Below are positions 35,453 to 47,278 of a DNA stretch of 64,000 nt, piece after piece; the stretch's first letter is position 1; each line of letters opens with the position of its first letter. This DNA comes from Fagopyrum homotropicum. Taxonomy: Eukaryota > Streptophyta > Magnoliopsida > Caryophyllales > Polygonaceae. Made by a program: the position numbers and the translations under genes. The stretch covers positions 30,682,001-30,746,000 of the forward strand of contig BSWB01000006.1 in NCBI GenBank assembly GCA_033239125.1. The letters run 5' to 3'. Under the pieces are notes generated by a model that was given only the letters and a program-made list of their open reading frames with translations, did no database searches and was not told the DNA's origin.

Positions 35453-37111
35453 TAGGTTTTTACTATTTAAAATTTTTAAAAATAATTAGTGTATCATATG
35501 GGTGAGAATAGAGTTTATAATTGTAGAAGGTTTTATGAGAATAAATTAAATCTTACATTTTTTTTATTGATTCTATAAATAAAAAATTAGGAAAAAAACA
35601 AAGAAAGGCAGAATGAGTAAGGTAGAAGAAGATATATTTAGGTATATCCCACACTACAAGGATTTGTTTTTCTTTAACATAGTGAATATGAATTAACCAT
35701 AATTTATACTAAAATTATAATATTTTAGACAAAGCAAACATGTATTATTTTTTAGACTAAGATTATAATCTTTTAAAGAGCGGTTTGGCTAGGGCCCGCT
35801 GGTGCAATGGCTACTAGCCGTTGCATAGTGGATTTTTTTTAATAAATAATAGAACCGCTTGGAATCGGACCGGAGAGAACCGTTTGAAACCGAAACTGTA
35901 TAGAACGTTTGTAACCGGAATCGTACATAACCATTTGGACCGGTACCATTAGGACTGGGAAAACAGTTTGGAACCGGAACCGGAATCAGGAAGATGCAGT
36001 TCAAACCTCAACTAAAATGAAACCGGAGTTGCACTGTTTGAAATGTACCTAATTCGAGTCGTTTGGGACCGTACCTGACCTATTCTAAATTTGTAACACA
36101 CAATTGAAATTTTTAAAAAATAAAAATAATATTAAATATCATATATTAATCATACAAAGTTACTAAATTTTTTTAAAAGTTATTATTATTATATTTACTT
36201 ATTATATATCAGATATTAATCTGTATTAAATATAATTATAGGTTAAATTGATTAAAAAATAAAAATAATGTTAAATAGCATCTAGAACAATGCCCGTGTA
36301 ATATACACATATTTTAGAAGAGAAAAATAAATATTTTGTATGAATAACAAATTACATTATAAAATTGCCTTTCTATAAATATTTTACAATCGATTGGACC
36401 ATATATCTATTGACAGCTTTTTTACTATTTTAATTGCATCAATTAGACCCTTTATATTCACAAATAATATAAATTGAAAATGTACAAATAAGTATTTTAC
36501 TAGTCAATTATAAAATTGAGTTATACATTAACAACTTCTAAGTCTCGATTCTTCATTACTTTTATACCTACCTAAAATCCTTAGAAATCTTCTCACAACA
36601 CATAAGATTTCCACAGAATTTGTATTGACTCTATATAGAATTAAAATTTTCCACAGAATTTGCAAATCCTATTATTATTAAGAATCCGTCTAAATCTTTA
36701 AAAGTCTCGATTGAATACACCCCTAACATTTTGTCGAAACATTAAAGTTAATTCATCTTCAATCACGTTTCAAATCTTTCTATAATTCACTTTTTGGGTT
36801 TTAAAAATCTTTTTATAATTCACTTATTATTTTGTTATTTTAATAGTTCTTGTATTTGGACTAAAGTAGTTCCATGTAAAATGGAAACTTGTCTCATTAT
36901 AACCCTAGTTTATTTTTATGTATTATTCATTTACAGATTATTTCATTGCCAACTTGTCACAGTATAACAATATAACATACTTGAATGATAGAAAATTAAC
37001 ACGATTATTAAAACTTATAAAATCGTAATACAAGATATGATCCTTATTAATTGCATCATGCAACAATGTTGCTCAGGCCCCTTTCACATATTGAATATGC
37101 TTAATCAACAA
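35453..37111. other. AT-rich DNA downstream of the intact P450
   Basis: No gene. About 35850-36070 contains repeated AACCGGAA/GGAACCGG-like motifs on both strands (decayed repeat, boundaries not found). The P450 3' untranslated region and poly(A) site should lie just left of 37112, but I cannot pinpoint a signal. Confidence 0.4.
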
Positions 37112-38975
37112 CTAACATTTTTTTGCCACAAGACGTAAGGGGATTTTCTTGTGTGTAGTAATACCAGGCAAATAGTTCATGTCCTTTACATCTTTCTCCA
37201 TACCAAACGGCACTTCCCAATCAAACAAGTAAGTTAAGTTTGCGAGCACAAGCTCCACCATAGCAACGCCCATATGCATACCAGGGCAAATTCTTCTCCC
37301 AGATCCGAAAGGAATCAAGTCGAAATCTTGGCCTCTAAAATCAACGGGTTCATCACACAAAAACCTTTCGGGTCTAAACTCTTCCGGGTTTTCCCACGCT
37401 TCCGGGTCCCTTCCAATGGCCCACGCATTCACGTACACTAATGTCTTTTCTTGGATTTCATAACCTTCAATTACACAACTTTGAGTGGCTTGATGGGGGA
37501 CTAATAATGGAGCAACTGGGTGCATTCTCATCGTTTCCTTCACCACTGCCTTTAGATAAGTCAGCTTTCCAAGATCTTCTTCTTTGATTATTCTCTTAGC
37601 GTTGTATCCCATTAAAGTTCTTGTTTCCTCTTGCACTTGCTTCATAGCTTTTGGATTCTTCATAAGCTCCGTCATTCCCCAAATTATTGTTGCTGAACTT
37701 GTATCCGTTCCTGCTACGAAAATATCCTGCAATAAACAACAAAATGAATGCATTCTATGTCAAAAGTAGGGTTGGTACATGAGACAAGCTACTCAAACTC
37801 GGCTCGCTTATAAACGAGCCAAACTTCAGCATGTCAATGCTCGGCTTGTTCAGGTAAAGTCCGGCTCGTTCGACTAAAACAATACTATATGAATATTATT
37901 TTAGACGAGCTATCAGACACGGATCTAGGGGTGGGCCGGGTTGCTCTATCCCACCCCAATAAAAAAGTATATATATATAAATAAATAAACGAGTTGAGCT
38001 TGAACATGCTTAAGGTTATATAACACCCCGTCAAAAGACACTAAAATAAAAACAACCGAATAAAGAAACTAAACTTACCATGAGAATTGCTTTGATATGA
38101 AGACGAGTGATCTCGAATCCAAATGAGTTCTCTTTTTGTAGCCTAATTAGGACATCAACAATGTTCTCCATGCCAACTTTAGGTCTATTTGTCTTCACAT
38201 GGTGGTCAATAATATCCTCAAGAAGACCATCCAACTCCAAGAAAACCTTATCACAACTTAGCCCCCAAAGCTTATTAACCCAACCCATAAAAGGAAAATA
38301 ATCAGAAACACAAAAACTAACTGCCTTCTCTTGTATTTCCCTAAGCATCACTCCAATTCTACTTCTATTTACAGCATCATCCTCTCCATCCTCCCATCTC
38401 CCAAACGCAATTCTACAAATCAAAATATTGGTAAGACAAGTCATCATTTCACTCAAATTCACTGGCTTGTACCCATCACAAAGACTCGAGATCTTCTGCA
38501 TCATCTCATAAACCTCCTCTTCTCTAACTGAGGAAAAGGACTGTACCATCTTTGAACTCAGGAGATGAACTACACAGACTTTCCTAATGGCCCTCCAGTA
38601 ATCACCATAGGGTGCAACAGTAATACTCAAGCCGTTGTAAGATAATTTATGTTGATTTGCAAACTTATGCCTGCCCGAGAAGATGACATCATGGGTTTTC
38701 AACACATGTTTCGCCATTTTTGACGACGAAACTATAAGGGTCGGCACGAACCCGAGTTTCAAAAATATCAATGGACCATAGGTTTTGGAGAGTTCGTAAA
38801 AGTAGATATGAGGGGAAGAGGATACGCACTGGTGAAGATTACCGATGATCGGCAGTCCAGGTGGCCCTGGAAGTTGACTGACCTTTCTCATGCTGTTTTT
38901 CCTGGTTTTTGTTATGAGGAATACAAGCAAGGCACTTCCGAGGAAGGCAAGAAGAAGCTGCAAAAAGATATGCAT
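37112..38975 (-). CDS. Cytochrome P450, CYP71 clan (CYP71/CYP83-like), two exons
   Basis: Exon 1 is 38975-38079 (299 codons), exon 2 37726-37112; total 503 aa. The phase-0 intron (GTAAGT donor at 38078, TATTGCAG acceptor ending at 37727) is at the conserved A-type P450 position just before the I-helix. Motifs: hydrophobic ER anchor at residues 3-22, proline hinge LPGPPGLP (35-42), C-helix WRAIR (127-131), I-helix AGTDTS (304-309), ExxR as ETMR (363-366), PERF (418-421) and heme loop FGSGRRICPG (439-448), with Cys446 as iron ligand. All are intact. P450s of this clan are ER-bound monooxygenases of specialised metabolism that use NADPH-P450 reductase; the substrate cannot be read. A broken paralogue lies about 6 kb to the left on the same strand, so this was a tandem pair. 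Confidence 0.95.
37767..38029. mobile_element. hAT MITE filling most of the P450 intron
   Basis: 263 bp starting TAGGGTTGGTACATGAG and ending AACACCCC. It is flanked by a perfect 8 bp duplication GTCAAAAG (37759-37766 and 38030-38037). TIRs are short and imperfect. Without it and one TSD copy the intron is 81 bp. It keeps clear of both splice sites. Confidence 0.85.
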
Positions 38976-39199
38976 TTTGCTTTGTTAGAGTTTTCTGGGT
39001 ATAGTATTTTAAGCTTTTCTGTGCTATGGCGTAAATTTATAGTCATGTACTCATCATTTGTGCTTTCATTGTGGGGAGACTTTTATTATTTTGGATCAAA
39101 GTGCAAGTTGTGGTCATCCCAATAAAAAGAGTCCAAATTTCTTGTATGTTGTAGTGTCTTGATTGGTACATGTGACACTATTTTTATTTTAGTTAATTT

Positions 39200-40415
39200 A
39201 ATTAGAGGAAAACTAGATACTCAATTAGTCTTCTATTTCCTTCTTGCTTTAACTTCTAGATGGTAGAAAAGTACTCGTACCATTACATGCTAGTCTAAAC
39301 TAGTATCCTAAACTTTTGCTAAAAATTTTCCATCCATTAAATTCATTTCATTTTATATTAATTAGGGATTTACTAAAGTCATTGTTATTAATTTACGGAA
39401 TTATTGAATACACGACATTGAATTTTATTCATACCAGACACGCATTGAAACTGTGCGTCAATTTTAATGTTCATGGTTCTTATTTATAGGTTTATAATTA
39501 GAGAAAAATATAAAATTTCTATCTACTCAATTAGTCTCTTTTTTTTCCCTTCATCTTCAACTTCTAGACGGTAGAAAACTACTCATACCTTTATACGCTA
39601 GTCTAAACTAGCATCCTACACTTGTGCTAAAGATTTTTCCATGCATTAAATTTATTTCTTTTCATATTAATTAAGGTTTTACTAAAGTCGCCGTGATTAA
39701 CTTATGAGATCACTTAATACACGACGTTGAATTTATTTATAGTAGATGTGCACTAAAATTATGCGTCATTGCAATGTTCATGATTTTTGTGTAGAGGCTT
39801 ATAATTAGAGAAAAATTAGAGATTTTCTACCTACTCAATCAGACTTCTCTTTCCTTCTTCTTCAACTTCCGGCTGGTAGAAAATTACTCATACCTTTACA
39901 CGCTAATCTAAACTAGCATCCTAAACTTTTGCTTACGATTTTTCCATGGATTAAATTTATTTCTTTTCATATTAAGGTTTTACTAAAGTCAATGCGATTA
40001 ATTTACAATATCACTGAATACATGATGTTAGATTTTTTTCATAAGAAACGCACGCTGAAATTGCGCGCCAATTGTGATGTTCATACTTCTTGTGTACATG
40101 TTTATAATTATAGAAAATTTAGAGATTTTCTACATAATCAGTCTTCTGTTTTCTTCGTCTTCAACTTCTAGATGGTAGAAAATTACTCATACCTTCACAC
40201 GCTAGTCTAAACTAGCAACCTACACTTTTGCTAAAGATGTTGCCATGAATTAAATTTATTTCTAAATTTATATTAGTTAAGGCTTTACTAAAGTCATTGC
40301 GATTAATTTACAGGATCATTGATTATACGACGTTGAATTTATTCATAACATACGCGCACTGAGACTGCGCGTCAATTGTAATGTTCATGGTTCTCATGTA
40401 CAGGTTTATAATAAG
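39200..40415. repeat. Tandem repeat, about 300 bp x 4, upstream of the P450
   Basis: Four successive units share blocks such as TAGTCTAAACTAGCATCCTA (starts about 39291, 39599, 39904 and 40203), TTTACTAAAGTCATTG, CACGACGTTGAATTTATTCATA and TTATAATTAGAGAAAAAT. Period is 299-308 bp, with units diverged by substitutions and small indels. No coding content. It begins about 220 bp upstream of the P450 start and so lies in its promoter region. Confidence 0.88.
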
Positions 40416-40429
40416 TTGTAAGGCATGCT

Positions 40430-41322
40430 AATTTTATATGTAATACATAACTCTAGATTAGGCTATGAGATCATATGATCTACCAGTGTTATAGGTGGCT
40501 CAATCTTGTAAGTTGTTAAACAATTGAGAAGTCGATGCTTTAAGTATCTATTAGACTATTAGATTTTAAGTAGCTATTAGATGTGAGATGTTGTAATATT
40601 GGTATGAAGTAGATGATCTAATACTTGGCTTAGTTAAGTCATCTAGGGTGTATATTTTTGTGTGGGTTGTGTGTTTGTAATAACACATGTTGAATTGTAA
40701 TGGGTGAGAAACCCATTAACGATATGATGTGCTACACTCATGAACCGAGTTCATTTACTCAGCTTCGATGATAAAGAAAAACCATTGAATATACCAAGTG
40801 AATCGTTGTGTTTCATGTGCGTTGACGAGGAGTATGTATCCTCTTGTCTGATGGCCAAAAACCCTAATAAAGTCATTGTACATTTAGCTTCTCTTCTTTT
40901 AGGGTTCTAACATGAAAGAGTGAGTTTGAGAGTTGAGAGCGTTGGTGGTTCGCGACGAAAATCTCAAGACGCTTCATCCTTGAATTTGAGTTTCGCTTCA
41001 TGATTGACATCACGAGAAGAAAGAAAAGCTTTTATTGAAACTTTTCTTAGCCTCACATGAACTACTCACAACCTTTCTCAGTTGTTCTTCTCTCTTGTGC
41101 TTTGTAACCTAGATTAGGGCTTCTACAGTTTCTTGCATGCAAACTCTTGTTACAACTATTGTAAATTTTCTTGAATACTTCGTAGATTTGGGATTGGATC
41201 TCCCCACTTGAGGTTTCATAGACGTAGGATTTTATACTTGAACTGTGTAAATAACTCAATCAACTCGTGTTCTCTCTTTGGTTTATTATCTTTAAATGTT
41301 ATCGCTATCATACATATTACAA
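40430..41322 (+). repeat. Probable 5' LTR of an old copia element
   Basis: Ends CATATTACA, followed by AAG and TGGTATCACAAT (41325-41336), which resembles the copia primer site TGGTATCAGAGC. A decayed copia gag follows once the intervening MITEs are discounted. The LTR start is uncertain (a TG at about 40437 or 40489). No second LTR is found in the window. Confidence 0.5.
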
Positions 41323-41546
41323 AGTGGTATCACAATTATTTTGCATATCTTTATATTGTATCACATGTTTAAGTCTTCCATTGTTATTTGTAAAGCTTGT
41401 TCTGAAGTGAGCTTGACTTTTTTTGCAAACCCTAGTTTTTGTGTTCATAGAATAAGTTTATTTCCCCTTGCTTGCTCTCTTTACTTGACAAATTAATCAA
41501 GAAAGACTAATAACTCATGTGTTTGACAAGTATGATAGAGAACTCA

Positions 41547-42741
41547 AAGTCTGTTTGATATCCATGCCTAGATATCAATATATTAGATATTGATATCAAC
41601 TATGATGCACGGATACGGACACGGATACGGGAAACGGATACGGGAGAAGCGGGGAAACGACAATCCTCAAAAGTATAGGAAACGGGGACACGACGAGTAA
41701 AATAAATAATATCTCATTTAAAGATATTGAAATATATAATTCCTATATCATAATGAGATACATATATATGAAAAAAATCAATGATATATGAGTAGATAAA
41801 AATATTAACACGATAAAAAAATAACCGAAACAAAAGTTTAGAAACTAACATTTTCAGTCTTACAAACATAGAAATAAACATATTTAGTCTTATAATTTTA
41901 AATAAACATACTTAGTATCAAAATTGAAGAATGAACCATTCATTTTGCAAATCAACAACAACCGAACAACATGATCAACCAAGAAAAACAATAATAAATA
42001 TTTGTAAATTATATAAAGTGAAAGAATTAGAATAACACACTCAACATTCAATAAAGAAAGATTACACAATAAATTAGTAACCAAAGATTCAAAATAAATT
42101 TATGAAATCATAAGAAAAATAGAGAGAAGAGTCGGTTGGCGGAACAACATTTCAACATTATAGATGAAGAAGAAGAAGATTGGTGTCTTATTTTCGGCAG
42201 CCACAATCTCGCAGGTGTCCATGTGGGGCTAGGTTTAGTTGGAGAATACTGGGAGAGAAGAAAAAATATTATTGTAAGTCAGTTTTTCTTTATGTTGAAT
42301 GTTTTTTTCCTAGCCTTAAAAAATAAGGTAAACTTTCGTTGACCGTGTCTTGACCGGATACAATACGGGTCCTCGTCGTGTCCTAGACGTGTCCTACATC
42401 GGAAACGTGTTTTGACCGTGTCCGAGCCGTGTTTTGTTGTGTCCCCGTGTCCGACACAGCAGGACACGGGACACGCCACTTTCTAGAAGTGTCCGTGCAT
42501 CATAGAATATCGATATCGGTATAAATATATGAGCAAGAGATTAATATCCAAGTTCTAGAAAGGAAAAATAGAAGAGGGATGTAAAATATAAGATACGTGA
42601 TATCACTACTCTTGGAATATATCAAAAAAGGAGAAAAAGTGTAATATGAGTATATATCAGTATGTCAATTTGATATCCATATACGAATTTTTTATTTCGA
42701 TACCCATATATGATATCTTGATATGAATACCAAACACACTC
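41547..42741. mobile_element. MITE (Harbinger-like) with a second element nested inside
   Basis: Termini AAGTCTGTTTGATATCC (left) and GAGTGTGTTTGGTATTC (right, inverted). It is flanked by TCA on each side (41544-41546 and 42742-42744; CTCAA can also be read as a 5 bp match). The interior is built of GATATC/ATATTGATATC motifs. Without the nested element it is about 290 bp. It sits at the start of the copia gag remnant. Confidence 0.65.
41598..42507. mobile_element. TIR element with CTATGATGCACGGA termini
   Basis: About 0.9 kb with inverted ends CTATGATGCACGGATACGGACAC and the inverse of GTGTCCGTGCATCATAG. Next to each end there are many GGACACGG/CGTGTCC motifs. The flanks share TATYGATATC, but they lie inside a host element that is itself palindromic, so TSD length (9-10 bp would mean Mutator-like) is uncertain. 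The interior has no transposase. Confidence 0.68.
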
Positions 42742-42757
42742 TCAATGAAGATGAAAC

Positions 42758-43105
42758 TAGGGGTAGGCATTTCCGGATATCCGATCTGTTAATTTAATAA
42801 AATTCCGATCCAAATATGATCCGAGAGTATGCGGATATCGGACACTTTTATCTAGATCGGATATACGGTCGGGAATTCAATGCTATATTTGATTTGAGTA
42901 TTTGGTATTAGACTAGTTGTATATATCCGATTCAATTCGACTTTTCCTCAAAACCTTGATGCATATCCGATCCGATGATCCAAAAAAATTCTCAGACCGA
43001 ACTCGGATCACCAATTACTAGATCTTTTCAAATTCGGATTTTTCAAGATTGTATCTTCGGAATATGGATCAAATTAGGCGGATTGGATATTTTTGCTCAC
43101 CCCTA
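42758..43105 (+). mobile_element. hAT MITE, family B, copy 1
   Basis: 348 bp, TAGGGGTAGGCATTTCCGGATA to TTTTTGCTCACCCCTA, with a perfect 8 bp TSD GATGAAAC (42750-42757 and 43106-43113). Sub-terminal GGATATCCGATCC motifs repeat through the interior. Confidence 0.93.
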
Positions 43106-43644
43106 GATGAAACCCTTTGATGTGTCCAACGACTTCACCATGTGGCAAGTGATCGAAGACAAGAGTTTAATTGACAATGTGCCTCGTCATGTTGTAAGTG
43201 AAACCTTTGTTAAAGCCTTATGGGATGCTCTTGAAAAAGTATTATTGAAAAAAATTCTACCATCTAGAATATCTTTGTTGCATAGGGTGTTTACATTCAA
43301 AATAGATACAAATCTAACTTGAATGACAACCTAAATAAGTTCATGAATCAAGATCTCAAGTGCTAGATGTGATGATGAGATAAAAGAAATTCATGTTTTG
43401 TTATTACTTTTGTTATCATAGTTTGAGACTCTTAAAGATGTTTTTCAGTTTAGCTTTGAAAGTTTAACACAAGAAAAAATTATAGAGACTATAACTGAAA
43501 ATAATGAGGCTTTAAAAGTGTTCAGAATAAGACCGAAAAGAAACCAGAAGCTAAGCCTAAAGTTTATATGGCTACAAAATTCTAAGAAAAATAAAATTAA
43601 GAAGGGTAAACCACAATAGAATGAAAAATATATTAATTTTAATC

Positions 43645-45056
43645 GAGAAAATTGGTGTAAAAGGGCCCTTTTTGTATCCATGATACAAAATAGGCCCCTC
43701 TATTTTTCTTCCAAAAAATAAAGCTAAAAGAAATTATAAATCATGGGTAATAAGGTAGCTATTTAAGGGCAAATTAGTAATGTAGCATAATAACTGCCTA
43801 AAAATTAAAGATATATTAAATAAAAAAACGGCAACAGCATGATACGGTATCTTCGGTTCGTCTTCTTTCCTAAACATTTCATCCCAAAAATTAAGCGTCA
43901 TTCGGAACCTCCATTGGATCGTGAGATTCTCCATTCGCAACCTCCATCTTCAAATCGTGAACTTCGACCGTCTTCAACCTCCTGCCTGATCTATTCTTTG
44001 TGTAACAACAATCAATCCTTGTAAGTATTCCAAATTCTCTCAACAATATACCATTTTAATGGCTTCGATTATGGTTCAAACTGAAAACAATCGATGAACG
44101 TTTTCCCTAAAATCCATACTCAAAACCGCCATTGTTGATCTTTAACTACATGACCTTAATTTTGAAATTATCCATTTCTGTGAAATTTATGTATTCGAAT
44201 CAACAGTGATGAAAGATTATGTACATAATTTTAAGCAGATACATAAACCGAACTATGTACATAAAAGATTATGTACATAATTTGAAATTAGCCATTAATA
44301 TTCGTCACCTTCATCATTACCGACACTCAACACATAAAAATCAACGACACATAAATTTAACAACTACATAATTTTAAGCAGATACATAAACCGAACTTAT
44401 GTACACATACACACATAAGATTATGTTCGTCACTTTCATCATTACTGACACTCAGCACATAAAAATCAACGCCACATAAATTTAACAACTACATAATATT
44501 AGCAGATACATAAAATACGCAGGTATATCACAGTACCTTCTCAACGACAGTGGTTTAAACTTAAACATATACAAACTTATGTACACATACAGACATAAAA
44601 TTATGCTCGTCCCCTTCATCATTAACAACACTCAGCACATAAAAAATCACCGACATATAAATATACGAAATACATAATATTAACAATATACATAAATTAC
44701 GCAGAGCAAATTGAAGAAACAGATCATCAAAACGAAATAAATCGGCAGTAATCGCAAAAAAAAATAGAGAAAATGTTTTTGACAGTAAACGAATAACTCT
44801 GTAGCATGGTGGTTATGGCTTCAGAAATGAGGATTTTCGTGATTTTGGGATCACGTTTACAAGGAAAGTATATTTGCTATCCTAACAACATCTTGATTTG
44901 TAGGGGGCCATATTAAATAAGCATATTTATTTAAAAAACTGTCACATCAGCATTTTTTTATTTCCAGCAGGGGTATCAATTTATTTGGAAATTAATCTTT
45001 ATCATAAAATTACTAGGGGCCTACTTTATCTACATTTTTACAAAAGAGACTAGTTA
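43645..45056. mobile_element. Probable TIR element with internal tandem repeats
   Basis: The left end (GTGTAAAAGGGCCC, then GATACAAAATAGGCCCCTCTA) and the right end read in inverse (TTTTGTAAAAATGTAGATAAAGTAGGCCCCTAGT) share a common plan of TAAAA...TAGGCCCCT. TSD is unclear (TTAATC near both ends). At 44296-44705 a unit of about 130-180 bp (TTCGTCACYTTCATCATTAC...CATACACACATAAGATTATG) is repeated three times. No coding content. Confidence 0.42.
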
Positions 45057-45095
45057 ATCTGCATTAATACATAATTAGCCTACTACTGTCAATGT

Positions 45096-45422
45096 CAGGG
45101 GTGAGCAAAAATATCTCATCCAAAAAAGTTTAAATCTGACATTATCCGTTAATTGATGATCCGAGTCCAAACCGATCTAGGAAAAATTTCGGAGCATCGG
45201 ATTGGATACGGAGAGGTTTTGAGGGGGGAAAGTCGGATCGGATATATCCGACAAATCTAGTAATAATTACTAGATTGGATTTTGGATCGGATATCCGTTC
45301 CGGTTATATGTATCGGATTTCCAAATGTTCTCGGATCGGATTCAGATCAAGCTTTAACAAAATTATCGATCGGATATTTGATGCTTCGGATCGGTTCGAA
45401 TATCCGAATATGCATACCCCTA
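45096..45422 (-). mobile_element. hAT MITE, family B, copy 2
   Basis: 327 bp, an inverted relative of the element at 42758: CAGGGGTGAGCAAAAATAT on the left and GAATATGCATACCCCTA on the right. 8 bp TSD with one mismatch (GTCAATGT 45088-45095, GCCAATGT 45423-45430). Confidence 0.88.
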
Positions 45423-45430
45423 GCCAATGT

Positions 45431-45968
45431 TGATTAATGTTTTGAAATCTTCAAATACCGGAAACAAACTATTATAAAAATAAACCAGGTTTAAATATAA
45501 AGGGCTTTAAACCGATAATGATTTAGAGTTTTGTTTAGATTCCTACCTATAATGTGGGTCGAAATTTGATATAATGTTTAAATTAAGTGTAGTATAATGT
45601 AACTAGTATTAGAAATAGGTTGAAATTTATTAAATACGTAGATAATATAATTTATAATTTAGTTGGTATTATTAAAAATAATGTTATAAGTATTTATATA
45701 AAAGTAATTTAGTGCAGATTTTAATAATCGTCTAAAGAAGATACAAGTAAAACGGGTTAACAATGACAATGATAACGAAAGTAAATAAATATAAGGGTTT
45801 GTTAATCTATATATATTAATCCATATATAAAGACAGCTCATGATACATAATTTCGTACATTCACCTCGTCAAATTTACACATGTCATTTACACAGTGGCG
45901 GTCGCAGGATTTTTTTTGGGGGGGGAATTTTATTTTCGATAAAAATATCTTATGAAAATAAAATAGCG
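45431..45968. other. AT-rich gene-free DNA
   Basis: No gene or bounded repeat that I can support. A G-run (GGGGGGGG) lies near 45919. Confidence 0.4.
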
Positions 45969-45978
45969 ATAAAAATAA

Positions 45979-46589
45979 GGGAAGTGTTCAAGTAAGGCCC
46001 ATTATTCCGGTACGGCCGTGCGGCCGTCTGTACGGCCGACACGTGTCCCGGAAAAAAAAAAAAAGAAATTAATTTTTTTTTTTTTTTTAAAACGAGTAAA
46101 AGTAATAGTTCAAAACTTATTATGGAATAGTTCATAACTTATAAAAGGATAGTTCATGAATTATAATAGAATAGTTCATAGTGCAAAATTTATAAAGGAG
46201 TGAAAGTAATAGTTCAAAATTTATTATGGGATAGTTCATGAATTATAATAGAATAGTTCATGAATTATAATAGAATAGTTTAAAGTGCAAAAATTTATAA
46301 AGGATTGAAAGTAATAGTTCAAAATTTATTATGGGATAGTTCATGAATTATAATAGAATAGTTTAAAGTGCAAAAATTTATAAAGGAGTGAAAGTAATAG
46401 TTCAAAACTTATTATGGGATAGTTCATGAATTATAATAGAATAGTTCATGGATTAGATTAAAAAGTAATAGTTCATGGATTATATGGGAATAGTTCAAAG
46501 TTTATAGGAGAATAGTGCATAAATTATAACATGGTAGTTCAAATAAATTTTCATTAGTTTTCGAAAAAAAAAAATCGTTTCAGAAAAGA

Positions 46590-46637
<48 letters not shown>

Positions 46638-46711
46638 TCGGGACACGTGTCGCCCGTACGGTCGGCCGTACGACCGTACCGCAATATAAGGGTCGTACCT
46701 GAACATTTACC
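45979..46711. mobile_element. Mutator-like element with long terminal inverted repeats
   Basis: 733 bp. The first and last 70 or so bp are inverted copies containing GTACGGCCG blocks and ACACGTGTCCCG. Flanked by the 10 bp repeat ATAAAAATAA (45969-45978 and 46712-46721). Long TIRs plus a 9-11 bp TSD indicate a Mutator-like MITE. The interior (about 46100-46540) is a degenerate array of ATAGTTCATGAATTATAATAG-like units, followed by a (TA)n run at about 46592-46632. Confidence 0.82.
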
Positions 46712-46721
46712 ATAAAAATAA

Positions 46722-47278
46722 AGTCAATATGTCATCTACTTACAATAAACAAAAATAAAAAAAAAAAGGGCCGCCCCGTATTTACACATATTATCTGTTC
46801 ATTAAAACACATCAAACTATTATTTAGTTTAATTAATTAGTTAATACTTCATCAAACTTAATTGCACGTCTATTTGGAAAAATACCATGTGTTGGTAGTA
46901 GTGAACCCTAATTACATGCACAAAAAGGGGCTGCGTAATAGAGGGTCTGTTAATCCTTCCTTGTTGTGTACAACTCGATGATAACTGTTTTGTAGTAGTA
47001 TATCATATTGTTTCACTTTCATTTTAGTGTCTTATTTATGGGCATCCTCATACAGCTGTTTGCTATAATGAGCCATAAACACTCCACAGCTGCCTGCTGC
47101 ACATTATTATTATTATTATTCATATTTTCAAATTTACATTCCCAACCCTTCTGACTCAACGAGCCCTACACAAAATCAATGAATGAGCCATCAACTTAGA
47201 TTTTTTTCATATTTGGACGGTTGCTATAAGTCGCGCTTTATGGAACATACTAGATATATGCGTTTTTGAAATTTGGAA
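46722..47278. other. Gene-free DNA
   Basis: Nothing recognisable. An (ATT)n run lies at about 47104-47121. Confidence 0.4.

Larger units (their letters stand above)
41532..43630 (+). pseudogene. Copia gag remnant, punctured by three MITEs
   Basis: Coding starts near 41532 (ATGATAGAGAAC) and resumes at 42742 and 43107 once the MITEs are discounted. Readable features after 43107 are FDVSNDFTMWQ (compare the copia gag motif F-D-G-x-N-x-x-x-W) and ALWDALEKVLLKKI...RISLLHRVFTFKI (the LWD-LEK...L block of UBN2-type gag). Downstream, stops and frameshifts accumulate by 43320-43600. No protease or pol remains. Confidence 0.6.

Noticed and set aside
36285..36320. TCTAGAACAATGCCCGTG as a possible Helitron 5' end
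   Set aside because: No matching 3' hairpin-CTRR within reach and no A/T boundary evidence.
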